Assembly: GCF_009730915.1 (NCBI RefSeq)
Contig: NC_052475.1
Coordinates: 1,612,001 to 1,676,000, forward strand
Direction of reading: 5' to 3'
DNA: 64,000 nucleotides
Source of the DNA: Dioscorea cayenensis subsp. rotundata
Taxonomy: Eukaryota > Streptophyta > Magnoliopsida > Dioscoreales > Dioscoreaceae
In this document: piece after piece, positions 1-11,085 of the stretch
Position numbering within the stretch: position 1 is the stretch's first letter
Layout: every line of letters begins with the position of its first letter
Notes under the pieces: model-generated
The model's input: the letters and a program-made list of their open reading frames with translations, nothing else
Told to the model about the DNA's origin: nothing
Databases searched by the model: none
Position numbers and translations under genes: made by a program

Positions 1-2
1 GA

Positions 3-1856
3 CAATTAGCATTGAAGGGACAAAGGCAGCTGACTTTCTCAACAAATTTGGCAAAATCTGAAAGTGTGAATGCAATTCAAACCTGGAAATATGACCAAGC
101 AAAGGTGCGGCAAGTTTATGCTCATATGGTTTTAGTGCATGATTTAACATTTTCATTTGTTGAGAATGAAGTTTTTAATCATTTTATGAGAACTGTTAGC
201 CCTAATTGGGAAAGAATAAGTAGAGGCCTGTCAAAAAAAGACTGTATATCTGCTTATGACATTGAGAAAAAAAGAGTAACTTCATTGTTGAAAGAAGTTG
301 ATCGAGTTAGTATCACTACTGATTTGTGGACATCTACGGTGCAAGATGTAGAGTATATGGTTGTCACTTGTCATTTTGTGGATTATGATTGGAAATTGCA
401 AAAACGTTTGTTATGCTTTCGTTCTATTGTCCCTCCACACACTGGTGTTGCTGTTTGTGATGAGTTAGCAAGATGCATAGCTGATTGGGGTCTTGAGAAA
501 AAGTTGATGAGCGTCTCAGTTGATAATGCAAGTTATAATGATGTTGCTGTGAATTTGTTGAAAGCTAATCTGAATTTGAACAATCAGAATGCACTTGTTC
601 TTGATGGGAAATTATTTCATGTGAGGTGTTGTGCACATATTTTAAATATCCTGGTTCAATATGGGCTTGGTGAAATTGGTGATATAGTTTGCAATGTGCG
701 TGCAAGTGTGAAGCATATTAGTAAAAGTATGTCTCGTCTTACTATGTTTAGTGCCATTACTAAGCAATTAAATCTGTCAAATAAAAAGCTTGTCTTGATG
801 TTTGCACAAGATGGAATGCTACATATTACATGCTTCAAGCCGCTCTAGATTTGAAGGATGTCTTTCCTAGATATCAACTAAGAGATTCAAACTACCATTA
901 CTTGCCATCCGAAGAAGATTGGAGTAAAGTCCAAACGGTTTGCACATTTCTTGAAGAATTTCATTATGTTACAAATGTTATTTCAGGTTGTGAGTATCCT
1001 ACTTCAAATTTGTTTCTCCTTGAACTCACAACTGTAAAGAAAGCTTTGTCTAAACATGTGGAAGGGGATAATGATTTTATGAGACAAATGGCAGCAAGAA
1101 TGATTAGAAAGTTTGATAAATATTGGGGGGACAATAATTTGTTGATATCAATTGCAGCTATTTTAGATCCAAGGAATAAGATGACTTTAGTTGAGTGGGC
1201 TTTCCCTTTTTTCTATTCAGTGGATGATGTTCCAAATAAAATGAGTTTTGTTCGATCATCACTTTACAAGCTTTATAATGAGTATGTGGCAGCTTTCAAG
1301 GCCAAGAGTGACATGGATACTCAAAGTCAACTTTCTGCTCCTACAACTTCTTCTTCATCCAGTGCTAGTGTTGGTAGATCAAGAGGAAGGGCTGAATTTG
1401 ATAATTTCATTAGAAATGTGGGTTCTTTTCAATTGATAAAGTCAGAATTAGATGTGTACTTGGAAGAAGGTGTTCACATACACAATGAGAGCATTGATCC
1501 TCCATTTGATGTCTTGGAGTGGTGGAAAGCTAATTATTTGAAGTTTCGGGTTTTGTCAAAGATGGCTTGTGATGTTCTATCCATACCAATAACCACAGTA
1601 CCTTCTGAGTCGGCTTTTAGTACGGCCAAAAGAGTTATTGAGTCGCATCATGCTTCATTAGCACCGGCTACGGTTGAAGCATTGATGTGTAGTGGAGATT
1701 GGTTGAGAGCTTATTATGGGATCCAAAGAAAAGAAAAGGTAAGTAAAAATAATTTATGTTTTCTATTTTTTTAAGTTAATTATATGTAAGACCATTTTTA
1801 ATATTTTTTACATTTTGTAGGAGAACAAGGAAGTCCTTGAATTTCTTTTAAAATGA
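3..1856 (+). pseudogene. hAT transposase (RICESLEEPER/Tam3-like), frameshifted, 5' end outside window
   Basis: Two overlapping frames make up one hAT transposase. The first (to 848) carries the RNase H-like core region, with VDNASYND and the FHVRCCAHILNILV block. The second (from about 795) restarts with LDVCTRWNAT and ends in the C-terminal dimerisation domain (PSESAFSTAKRVIESHHASL, then a SGDWLR block). The frame changes near 790-800, just before the conserved CTRWNAT block, and one base explains it. A GT-AG intron at 1739-1820 joins a last exon at 1821-1856 that adds ENKEVLEFLLK and a stop in phase. The frame stays open to base 3, so the N-terminal BED zinc finger expected for the family would lie upstream. 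A second GT-AG pair near 1895-1975 suggests a spliced 3'UTR. Confidence 0.85.
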
Positions 1857-2279
1857 AGGCATCTTTGACAAGAAGACAATTAGTAATCAATATCGGTATG
1901 AGTACTACATTTTGTTTTGAATTTTACATTTTCTATTTGTGATTAACACTATTTTATCTTCTTCTTTTTTTTAGGTAATTATGCTTTTGTCAAGATGCTT
2001 AGACTTGTGAGTTTGTTGGGAGGATGATGAGTTTGCTTAGAAGAAAGGCTCAAGTGTTCTTATGCTTTGTTATTTAAGTGATTATGGACAAAATGCTTGT
2101 TATTTCATTATGAATGAATTACTTGTATTGGATTTTATGTTGTTGTTTTATCTCAAGATTGTATTTGAATTTGTCATTTCATATTTTTAGTTTATTTATT
2201 GCAAATTTGCAATTGATGTTTTATTTTGATGTAAAAAATGCATAAGTATATTATTTGTGAACATATAGGTTCTATTCTT

Positions 2280-2596
2280 CATAAACGAGCTTTATAAACG
2301 AGCTTTTCAAACGAGCTTCATAAACGAGCTTCTAAACGAGCATTTAGCGAACACGAGCTCAAACGAGCTTCTAAACGAGCAGTTAAATGAACTCGAGCTT
2401 GAATGAACTAATAAACAAGCTTTCTCGAGTCGAGCTTGAGCCGAGCTCGAGTTCAATAATTCCTCAAACGAGCCGAGCTCAAACAATATTTAAAGCTCGA
2501 TTCGAGCCACGAGCCGAGCTCGAGCTCATCTTTTTAGTCACGAGCCGAGCTTGACCACATCAAAGCTCGGCTCGGCTCGGCTCGAATACACCCCTA
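2280..2596 (+). repeat. hAT subterminal repeat block (AAACGAGCT / GCCGAGCTCG)
   Basis: Between the transposase 3'UTR and the right terminus lie more than a dozen short copies of AAACGAGCTT and of GAGCCGAGCTCG-type palindromic variants, on both strands. In plant hAT elements such short subterminal motifs bind the transposase. The block ends at the TAGGGGTG terminus (as CACCCCTA) at about 2596. Confidence 0.75.
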
Positions 2597-2669
2597 ATTA
2601 AGATCGGAAAGCATACTGGGGAATAAAGTGAAAATTATCTCAATCCATCCAAATATAAAAACAAATATT

Positions 2670-4644
2670 AATTCCTGATTATCTCAATTCTTAGCAGCTG
2701 ATGCTCTTAGCGCCATGTTCAACCATGCCATCTATTCCAAAGTCCTGATTGGAGTTCATCTTGACCAATCAAATAACATTAGTCATTTGCAATACGATGA
2801 TGATCTTATCATTTTCTCAGCTGGTGGACAGGAAGACCTTAAAATTATCAAATTAATTCTTTATTTATTTGAAGGCTACTCAGGTCTCTCAATCAACTAT
2901 TCCAAAAGTTGCTTATACTCCACCAATTTCGGTTACCAATAGACTTCCTCTTCGGCGAGAATACTTAATTGCAGTCGGGATTGTCTTCCCGTCACATACC
3001 TGGGAGTCCCCCTTTCTGGTAGACGACCCAGAAGGTCTGACCGGACTAAGTTAGTTGATTCTGTTCGCACAAGGCTCACACCCTGGAAAGCTATCTACCT
3101 TTCGTTGGGGAGTCGTTTAACCTTTATCAACTCCGTTTTATCTTCAATTCTAGTATACTGGATGTCAGTCTTCAAACTACCTGCCTGGGTCATTCATGAG
3201 ATTGACAAAATCAGAAGAGACTTCCTTTGGAAAGGTCCTGACCTAGGTACTAAAGGGATTAGGTTAATCGTTTGGAAGAGAATTTGTCGCCCACAAAGCA
3301 TGGGTGGCTGGGGAATCCTTGATTTGCAGGAGTTCAACAAAGCTTTACTAGGAAAATGGTGGTGGAAATTCATTACCACACCGGACTCCTGCTGGTTCAA
3401 GATCATCAAAGCCAACTATACCAATAGTGATTTCCCTAGTTTTCTATTCTTACAACCACCAAGAAATAAATCTATCTTTTGGGCGGGAATTAATACCATT
3501 CTACACTCATTCCGTTCCTGCTTAATCAAAGTTATTGGAAATGGAGAAAATACTTTATTCTGGCATGACAGATGACTGGAGGGCCAATCCCCCTTAAATC
3601 GTTGGCCTTATCTCTTTTTGGACTGCCCTCATCCCTGGATCACTCTAAAACAACTTATACTTACTCTTAACTCCCAAGGGTAACCCATTTAGTTCTGCTT
3701 CAATTAACGATTTTGGTACAATTCTCAATTCTTTACCTGCTTGTACCAATGATTTTGAAGACTTCTACTCTTGGCCTTTTGAAAAAAATGGAACCTTCTC
3801 TGTTAAATCTTTTTACAATTTTTTAATAGATGGAGGTCTTCGAAGCCAACTCTATTCCAAATTCTGGAAAACCAAATCCCCAAGCAAAATCACTCTTTTC
3901 TGTTGGCTTGCCTGGGATAACAAAATTCTTACCCTTGAAAATTTGTTCAAAAAAGGCTGTAATCCTAACGCCACTGACACATGTATTCTTTATCACAATA
4001 ACACAGAATCAGTAGATCACCTATTCTTACACTGCACCTTTCACTTCGCATTTGGTCTTATTATAAGTTTTATCTACATCTGACTCACTTCCGACCTCAG
4101 TTGCAAATATTTGGACCAAATGGATACCTTCTTTAATCCCTACTTCAAGAAACCTTTGGGATATCTGTTCTAGAGCCATCCTCTGGAATGTATGGTTGGA
4201 ACGCAACAACCGTATCTTTAACCAAACCTGCGCATCCCGATCTTCAATTATATTTAAGACTGTTAATATGACTCTTTCTTGGATTTCTGCAAACTTGGTT
4301 TACCATCAATAGGAAGCTGCAAAGGTTACTTAGAAGATCAAGCGCTCCTTAAACTTCCTGAGCTCCAGATCCATAGACTCCACAGGCGATTTGGCGTCAA
4401 ACTTGACTCAGGAGTAATTCGATTCTCCCCTGCCTGAGTAAGCCTGTGTCTCTAGATGGCTGACTTCGCTGGCTTCAGTTCCTCCCTATCTGCTTTCTTA
4501 GTTCTTTATGTTTACTGTTTTCCTCATCTATGGTGAGAACTTCAATATTTTCCTTCGTTCTTATGTTTACTGTTTCTGTTTTCCTTTTGTACTTTGCTTT
4601 CTTTTTCTCTAATAAATTCGTGGTTTATCCACTTTATTCAATAA
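2670..4644 (+). mobile_element. 5'-truncated LINE (L1-clade, RT C-terminus plus zf-RVT), degraded
   Basis: From about 2693 the plus strand encodes the end of a non-LTR reverse transcriptase (DALSAMFNHAI, then LQYDDDLIIFS in place of YADDL), a connection region (VTYLGVPLSGRR, 2990-3040), and 3105-3575 with RRDFLWKGPD and GGWGILDLQEFNKALLGKWW. A zf-RVT tail (FWKTKSPSKITLFCWLAWD, near 3860-3920) follows. Stops and frame changes interrupt it. The catalytic motif reads YDDD, so this copy is dead. It ends in a TTTATCCACTTTATTCAATAA tail shared with other LINE copies in the window. A 13-base direct repeat (aaaaacaaatatt) at 2657-2669 and 4645-4657 fits a target-site duplication, but A-richness weakens this. 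Confidence 0.85.
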
Positions 4645-5011
4645 AAAAACAAATATTGAAAAATCAACAACAAGAAATAAAAATGGGTCATGATGCAATG
4701 CACATAATTCTTTCTTCAATGAGTTAAATCAGTTGATGGGTGTTTTGAGGTTTAATATTGGGCTTTCCCATCTAACCTTCTGTCCTCCAAGATTAATTTT
4801 AGCTATATATAGCAAGGCACTATTTCTCAATCACTATAAGGAAAACTGTATTTTGACACTATAGCTTTGGCTTAGAATCAATTCCGTGCCAAATTTACAA
4901 TGGATTTTGATACAGAATTATTAACGGTGCTAAATTTGGCACAATATTTGGCACACAATTTAGCACAATTTTTATTCCAATAACAAACTATGCCTAAAAT
5001 ATTGACAAATA

Positions 5012-5299
5012 CTCCCTCTATTCCTAAATACATGTCGTTTAAGAATGATGTACAAGAATTAAGGATAGCATTAAATTATCTAAATTTTAACATAAGATAC
5101 AATCAAATTACTAAACTATCCCTCTCTTGAAACTATGTATTTTTCTAAGGACTATAAATATTACTCTTTTCATTTATATAACTTAGGAAATTGAATGGGT
5201 AAAATTGGAAAAAAAAAAATTGCCTTGATATTGTAAAGTGACAACTATTTTGTAATAAAATTTTTTCTTAAAACGACATGTATTTAGGAATGGAGGGAG
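5012..5299. mobile_element. Stowaway (Tc1/mariner) MITE 1
   Basis: A 288-bp inverted-repeat element bounded by TA dinucleotides at 5010-5011 and 5300-5301. The left end CTCCCTCTATTCCTAAATAC is matched in reverse complement by GTATTTAGGAATGGAGGGAG at the right end. Termini and TA target site are those of plant Stowaway MITEs. There is no coding capacity. Confidence 0.9.
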
Positions 5300-5315
5300 T
5301 ACAAACAACAATATA

Positions 5316-5631
5316 CTCCCTCCGTTCCTTTTTAGTTGTCACATTTTGGAGCTCTTCTCTGTTCCTTTTTACTTATCACATTAGAAACTTTGTGCAGCAT
5401 TAAATATTTTTTTCCAAATTTACCCTTTCATTTAATGTACTTGTACAATTTTCAATAAATTAAAATCAACTAAGCATTAAATTATATTTTCTGCTAGTGG
5501 GATTTTAAATAGGGGTAGTTTTGAAAAGTAATAGATTTTTTTATAAAATATAGGTAATCAACTAATTTTAACTAATTTTTCTTAATCGATGTGAATTAGT
5601 TAAATGTGACAACTAAAAGGAACGGAGGGGG
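5316..5631. mobile_element. Stowaway (Tc1/mariner) MITE 2
   Basis: A 316-bp inverted-repeat element with CTCCCTCCGTTCCTTTTTAG at the left and its near complement CTAAAAGGAACGGAGGGGG at the right, flanked by TA at 5314-5315 and 5632-5633. It starts only 16 bp after the previous MITE and differs from it internally, so it is a separate insertion of a different subfamily. Confidence 0.9.
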
Positions 5632-5757
5632 TATTAATTTTTAGTTGGCACAAAATTTAGCGTAATGAGCCCATAACTGTATTAAATATCGTGCCAAACA
5701 GTATTGTTTTTTGTTGGCATGCAATTTGGCACGGTATATCCAAAATTGTGCTAAATA

Positions 5758-6031
5758 CTCCCTCCGCTCTTTTTATATGTCACAAATCCATGTTTCTTTT
5801 TATCTGTTATTTTCTAACATCAAGAAGCATTTATTATTTTTTTTCCAAAATTACCCTTAACACTCTATTCAATTCTTTTCTTGAAATTAAATATGAGAGA
5901 GAGATGTGTAGATATAAATTATGTGTAATTTTGGAAAAGTAACTAATTTTTTATAAAATTTTATGAAATAATTAAATTTCTTGGTACGTGAGATACGGTT
6001 AACCACGGCATATAAAAAAGAACGGAGAGAG
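5758..6031. mobile_element. Stowaway (Tc1/mariner) MITE 3
   Basis: A 274-bp element with CTCCCTCCGCTCTTTTTATA at the left and TATAAAAAAGAACGGAGAGAG at the right, flanked by TA at 5756-5757 and 6032-6033. It is the third Stowaway insertion within 1.1 kb, all inside the same GGCACAATTT-type repeat DNA. Confidence 0.9.
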
Positions 6032-6317
6032 TACTATTTATTTGTTTGGCCAAAGACATGACTTTTAATTTGCCATGGTATGCCTAAAATCATGCCAACC
6101 ACTATTTATTTGTTTGGTATAATATTTTGCATGGTATGCCCAAAACTATGATAAACACGTGATTTTGGCACAAAATATCTAAAGCGTGTACCAAAAAATG
6201 TGCCAAATATTCTTGTTTGGCACAGAAATTGCCATAGTTTTCACCATGCGTACCAAATTGTTTGGTATATGTGGGTAATTTGTGTGATATTCGGCTTCTC
6301 TTTCACTTTATTTTCTT

Positions 6318-6320
<3 letters not shown>

Positions 6321-6362
<42 letters not shown>
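6321..6362. repeat. (TA)n microsatellite
   Basis: About 21 uninterrupted TA units. It marks the right limit of the GGCACAATTT-repeat region. Confidence 0.95.
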
Positions 6363-6365
<3 letters not shown>

Positions 6366-6469
6366 GGATGGAAAATGGGCTATTTGTAATATTTAGCAAT
6401 TTCGGGGGCTTTCTGAATAATGTTTTTATTAAGCCAGAGCTAGAGATTGGGAGACGAAGATGGAGTTAA

Positions 6470-6724
6470 ATTGAGTGCTTCATATCTATCTTTTTGTGAG
6501 AGAGATTGAGGATTTGGAGCCTCCCCATTTTTGTTGGCTTCCATCTTGTATTGCTTCATCTCAATAGTGGATTAATTGCCTCACCGCCACCCATGGTTTT
6601 TCCCGTAAGGGTTTTCCACGTAAATCTTAGTGTTCTTTAATACATTGGTTGCTTCCTGGGATATTGATTGTTTTGGTAAGCTATATCTAATAGGTATTTT
6701 GTAATTTTGAAGGTTATACACTTA
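6470..6724 (+). mobile_element. LTR-like fossil fragment (Copia-type U5 look), split by the CACTA insertion
   Basis: The stretch with 'ctcaatagtggattaattgc', 'cctcaccgcc' and 'ttttccacgtaaatctt' resembles the downstream part of a plant Copia LTR. The sequence resumes after the CACTA element at 13722, since the TTA target duplication joins the two sides. No internal retrotransposon genes are visible nearby. It is an old fragment with unclear ends, and identification rests on these short signatures only. Confidence 0.4.
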
Positions 6725-6744
6725 CACTACACTAAAAAAATAGT

Positions 6745-7185
6745 TGTAGAGGCGATTTTCAAGACCTATAGAGGCGGTTAAAACCGCCTCTATAGCTTTA
6801 GCGGTGAATTTTTCACCCGCCTCTAAACCGGCTCGTATTAAGCCGGCTCTAGAGTTTAGAACCGGTTTGATACAACCGTTGGGGGTAAATTAATAGGTAA
6901 ATAAGCAATTTTTAGAGGCAGTTATAACCGCCTCAAAAGATATTTTACCTAGACCTAATTTATATAGTTTTAGAAGCGGTTATAACCGCCTCTACAATTA
7001 AAATTTTAAAACTCTAGCTATAGTTTTAGAGGCAGTTATAACCGCCTCTACGATTAATAAAGTTTTACCAACATTCATACTTTTAGAGGCGGTTATAACC
7101 GCCTCTACAATTAAAATTTTAAATTTCTAATTAAAATTTCTAATTAGTGTTTTAGAGACGGTTATAACCCCCTCAAAAGCATACC
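6745..7185. repeat. CACTA subterminal palindromic repeats
   Basis: At least five copies of a palindrome of the form TAGAGGCGGTTATAACCGCC followed by TCTA, spaced about 60-110 bp, with variants such as 'gaggcagttataaccgcctc'. In CACTA elements such subterminal repeats bind the TNPA-type protein. Each copy can fold into a hairpin with a GC-rich stem inside AT-rich DNA. Confidence 0.85.
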
Positions 7186-7574
7186 TAATAATTAGTTTTT
7201 AATTGAATAAATATTATTTAATCAATTAAAAACATGCTTTTAACCAATTTAAAACTCACATTTTATTTTTATTTTACAAAATAAAATAGTAAAATACACA
7301 TAAATTCGGGTTTTTTTGATAAAATAAACTACTAATTCAACCCACATGCTTAAAAAGGAAAATAAAATACGAACTCTGAACTCTTTGATAAATAAGCTAT
7401 ATTAAGCCATAGCCCAAGGGTTTGGAATCTCTTGATTAGAAACCTAAAACATGTTATAGATTCTGGTTTACATAAAAAGAACTGCTTAGTTTGGCACAAT
7501 AACTAATCTTTAAGAGAGAATTGCTAAGAAGACAGCCAATTGATTCATCAGTTCTCAGGCTCCATTACTCCAGT

Positions 7575-9548
7575 CTATTTCTTCTCAAAGTTGCTATCAA
7601 GCTCATTCTTCAACCGCAATAAGAAGTCATCATTCACATCATCATCATCCCAATCATCCTACTCTGCAAAATTTATGCAAAATGATGCTTACTTATTCCA
7701 GGCAACAAATTCAGAATAGCTACTTGTTTCTGATCATTGCTTCATCATGAAAGCCAGTAACAAGAAGTTAAATGGTTGCCAATAAATAATGTTCAATTGA
7801 CAGGCTTTGGAAGCTAAGAACATTAGGGAATCAATAAGAACAACATACGACCACAAATCAATCAGTTCAAAGATTACATTCCGACTGCAATAACAATACC
7901 AAATCAAAAAACCAAGTTGACAAGATAAAGAAAAAGTAAAAAACAAGAACACATATCAACAAGTTCAAAGATAATATTTCCACTGGAATGGGAACTTGAC
8001 ACTGAAGAATTAACAATTTATCAAAGCACAAAAGATTACATTTTCACTACCATTAACAATACCAAATCAGAAAACCATGTTGGCAAACAAAAAGAGTTAA
8101 AATCAAGAACACATTTCAACAAGTTCAAAGATAATATTTTGGCTGCAATAGAAACTTGACAATGAAGACCAACAACAAATAAGAGCACAAAGATCACATT
8201 TTGGCCGTCATATGAATACCAAATACAATAATCAACCAACAAACAAGCAGAGAAACTTGAGAACAAAAAACAACTAGTAATCTATTTTGATAATCAAGCA
8301 TATCATAATTAGTTAAAAAAAAAATGAACATTATCATTCTCATTTTTTTTTTTTTTGGAACAATGTGGGGTATTGATAGCAGCAACAATGTGGGGTTTAT
8401 TTGTTTAGCAACAATATCATTCTCTAATTCATGTTTGTGGAGTACCTCTGGAGGAGGTTACTGCAGAAAAACAGGGGCTTTTGATCATGAGTGTGACTGC
8501 AACAGTGGATACGCAACTTGTTTAACATTTCTAGCTTTTCCTGCTTAAATATGCATGCCATTAAATAGAAGCTGATGAGTCAATCAATTACCCCTTGAAT
8601 CAAATAATGTGATGTGTTGGCTAATAAATGAAAACCTGAAAAAGCTTTGCCAACCTTTCTCAGATCACATGCCTGCCAATTTATGGAAGAAAATAACAGA
8701 AGAGACTTACCACGCTCACTTACTTGCAACAAATACTCAAACTTGTCCATCTGCGATAATGTACTCTACAATCATCTTAAGTTCCATGCTCTGCATAATG
8801 GGAAAGTTTATTGTAATCAAATTAATTAAAAGCAAGTTTCAAAGCACACGGTAGCATCTAGTCAACTCATCATAATTACTATTTCTGCTAGCATTTAGAA
8901 ACAAGAATACATTTCTATTTACCAGTTGTAGAGCAATAAAGAATAATAAGCACATTCATTTTCTATCTTTTAAAAGTGGCTTCAGTTTACCAAATCAGCA
9001 TCATCAATCAAGGATCTGCATCTTTGTACACTGAAGTCAGTTTAATGAAACGCCAATAATCAATGTATTCAGTTCAACTTACCCACACATAAATCATATT
9101 TGCTATGCTTATTAATGTAGTTTTGCAGTTCTAGTATCCTTTGTAGGTGCCCATGCACGACTCTTGACTCATCACCACCTGCAGAAGAAGCCAGACGTCT
9201 GCAGTTTCATTTCAAAGTAATTATTCTTATTCCATGACACACTGGTGGAAGAAGACAAGAAATGAAAGCATCATCATCTGTTGAAGCAGATCATATGAAC
9301 AAATTCATCTACATTACCAAAGGATCTACATTGAGAAAAACTGCAAGCAGAACTACAGCTGCCAGACAAAAGTACGTTTATAAATTCAGCTGTGGTTCAA
9401 TCCGATATCAATTTCTCAATGTTAGTTAGTTACCATTTCTTCCAGCAGCTCTGCCCTGGCTAATTTGTCCGGAAGGCAGGAGATTGAGCTGTTATTGAAC
9501 AAGGCTCATGACTTGAGCAAGGAGGTTGATTTCCATATCAGGTAATAA
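7575..9548 (-). pseudogene. captured multi-exon fragment of an unrecognised plant gene (inside CACTA)
   Basis: Several minus-strand blocks look like exons with good splice signals. One at 9548-9434 (acceptor TTTTTGCAG, donor GTAACT) reads LLPDMEINLLAQVMSLVQ, a stop, then QLNLLPSGQISQGRAAGRN. One at 9178-9083 (donor GTAAGT) reads GDESRVVHGHLQRILELQNY and onward in the matching phase. A short block near 8752-8709 reads MDKFEYLLQVSERG. A last block at about 7658-7575 encodes an acidic tail (DDWDDDDVNDDFLLRLKNEL) ending in a stop. The first block is also open on the plus strand, but the acceptor favours minus. I do not recognise the protein. The in-frame stop and uncertain middle exons point to a decayed copy carried by the transposon. 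Confidence 0.5.
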
Positions 9549-10117
9549 CTGCAAAAATACAAGAGAAGGAATTAGTGGAAGGTATCATTCAGATTATATA
9601 CAACAAGGCTCATTTGGTTCTTGGAATGTGGTGGCGTAACATGGATACACATTCTTGGGAATGTGAAATACAGGGATCACTATGATCGATGTGTTACAGT
9701 AACTTGTTTGAATTATCTAAATACCCTTGTATACAATTTTTCAATGATAATAAAACACATAAAATTGGTAACTTTCATGGGTAAAAGATAAATGCATTTG
9801 AGTTGTTTGGTCATTATAGGAAGGCAAGGGAATTTTGTCATTTTAGTGAAATATCTAAGGTTGGAATATAATGGTAAAGAATATTTGAACTAGTGGAATG
9901 AATTCTAAAATGATGAATTATAATGGTAACTTTATTTTCTGTTGCATTTGCCTGTAAGTGGACTCGGAAGGTTTCTCGTTCTCATGGTTCATGGGAATGT
10001 GAGCCATGTGGGAATCAAATTTGCATGGGAATTTGATAAAAAAAGAAGACAAATAGAAGACAAAGAATTTATTTGCTAAATTTTGAATAAAATGGGAATT
10101 GAATTTGTTTTTTGCAG

Positions 10118-11085
10118 ACATAGATGGACAGGTAGGTTTGAAACACACCTCTGGGACAAAGGTTCTTGGAATGCAACACAAAAGAAGGGAAAACAAGGTA
10201 CTAATTAATTACACTTTATTGTATATATATAATCAAATTCACTGTTTTTTTTATTTTTTATTTTTAAGTTTATCTTGGTGCTTATGATGAAGAAGAATCA
10301 GCAGCAAGAGCTTATGATCTTGCTGCACTAAAGTACTGGGCACCTACAACCTTCGCAAACTTCCCAGCAAGTTTCTATTTTTTTTTAAATCGGTTTTTAA
10401 TATCTTGAAAATGAAATATAAATATTCACAATATAATCTCAATTATCTAATTATGAGAAAGAGTTGGAAATAATGCAAAGTGTGACTAGAGAGGAGTACT
10501 TAGCCCCATTAAGAAGGTATTAGATTCTAGTCCCTAATGAACTCTATATACTTCCTTAAAATTTTTTCATTAAAAGAATGAAACCATTTTTATTGAAGAA
10601 ATTAATTGCTTTGTTAGCAGGAAGGGCAGTGGCTTCTCAAGAGGTGTCTCAAAATACAGGGGTGTTGCAAGGTATGCACATACATATCCACTAAATTTTA
10701 TTTAAGATCAATGATTTAGATGAATCACATTAGCACTAAACTTTTTCATAAAATATGAAATAATGCAGGCATCATCACAATGGAAGATGGGAAACAATGA
10801 TTGGTAGAGTGTTTGGCAACAAAAGTACCTCTATCTTGGCACTTACAGTAAGTTCAGCAACTAAACTGAATTCTCAATTTAAGAAGTCAAATTTCATAAT
10901 AAAATCAACTGAATTAATCACATGATATAGTGACATTAATTTCAACCAAATTAAACACACTTGACACATGTTTATCAAAATGATTAGTGACAAAATGAAT
11001 AAAAACAAGCACACAAGAAGAATCAGCGTATGCATATGATATAGCAACCATAGAATACAGAGGGATCACATACATAACCCTAAAG
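10118..11085 (+). pseudogene. captured AP2 (ANT/AIL/WRI1-type) double-AP2 transcription factor fragment (inside CACTA)
   Basis: Six exon pieces keep the order and introns of an AP2-family gene with two AP2 domains. 10118-10197 gives [18 protein letters not shown]. 10269-10372 gives [20 protein letters not shown] and [13 protein letters not shown], completing AP2 repeat 1. About 10456-10518 gives the linker KELEIMQSVTREEYLAPLRR. 10621-10671 gives KGSGFSRGVSKYRGVA. 10769-10847 gives HHHNGRWETMIGRVFGN then YLYLGTY. About 11018-11080 gives TQEESAYAYDIATIEYRG. Breaks include two extra A bases in the GNK-YLYL exon and no exon for the start of repeat 1 (SIYRGVTR) or for the activation region. Retained introns show capture of genomic DNA, not cDNA. 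The family binds DNA through its AP2 domains; this copy cannot make a full factor. Confidence 0.85.

Larger units (their letters stand above)
1..2596 (+). mobile_element. hAT superfamily DNA transposon, 3' portion
   Basis: This is the right part of a hAT transposon; the left end lies outside the window. It holds a transposase reading region, a spliced 3' untranslated part, a block of GAGCTCG-type subterminal repeats, and a right end whose reverse complement begins TAGGGGTGTATTCGAG, the TAGGGGTG-type terminus common in plant hAT elements. The 8-bp target duplication cannot be checked because the 5' end is missing. The coding part has a frameshift, so this copy is probably not autonomous although it still looks young. 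Confidence 0.8.
4832..6320 (+). mobile_element. CACTA-like terminus with GGCACAATTT-type subterminal repeats, invaded by Stowaway MITEs
   Basis: The stretch starts with CACTATAAGGAAAACTG, close to the usual plant CACTA terminus. Many degenerate copies of 'TTTGGCACAATTT' and 'GTGCCAAA' on both strands follow, as expected of CACTA subterminal repeats. Three Stowaway MITEs interrupt it. I could not find a matching right terminus, so the element is a fragment or its right end is lost near the (TA)n tract at 6321. Related 'accaaa...gtgacaaa' repeats recur at about 14520-14760 and may belong to the same family. Confidence 0.5.

Noticed and set aside
6303-6469. frame with a Tyr-Ile repeat (also near 19.3, 41.2 and 46.3 kb)
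   Set aside because: Translation of (TA)n microsatellites, not protein.
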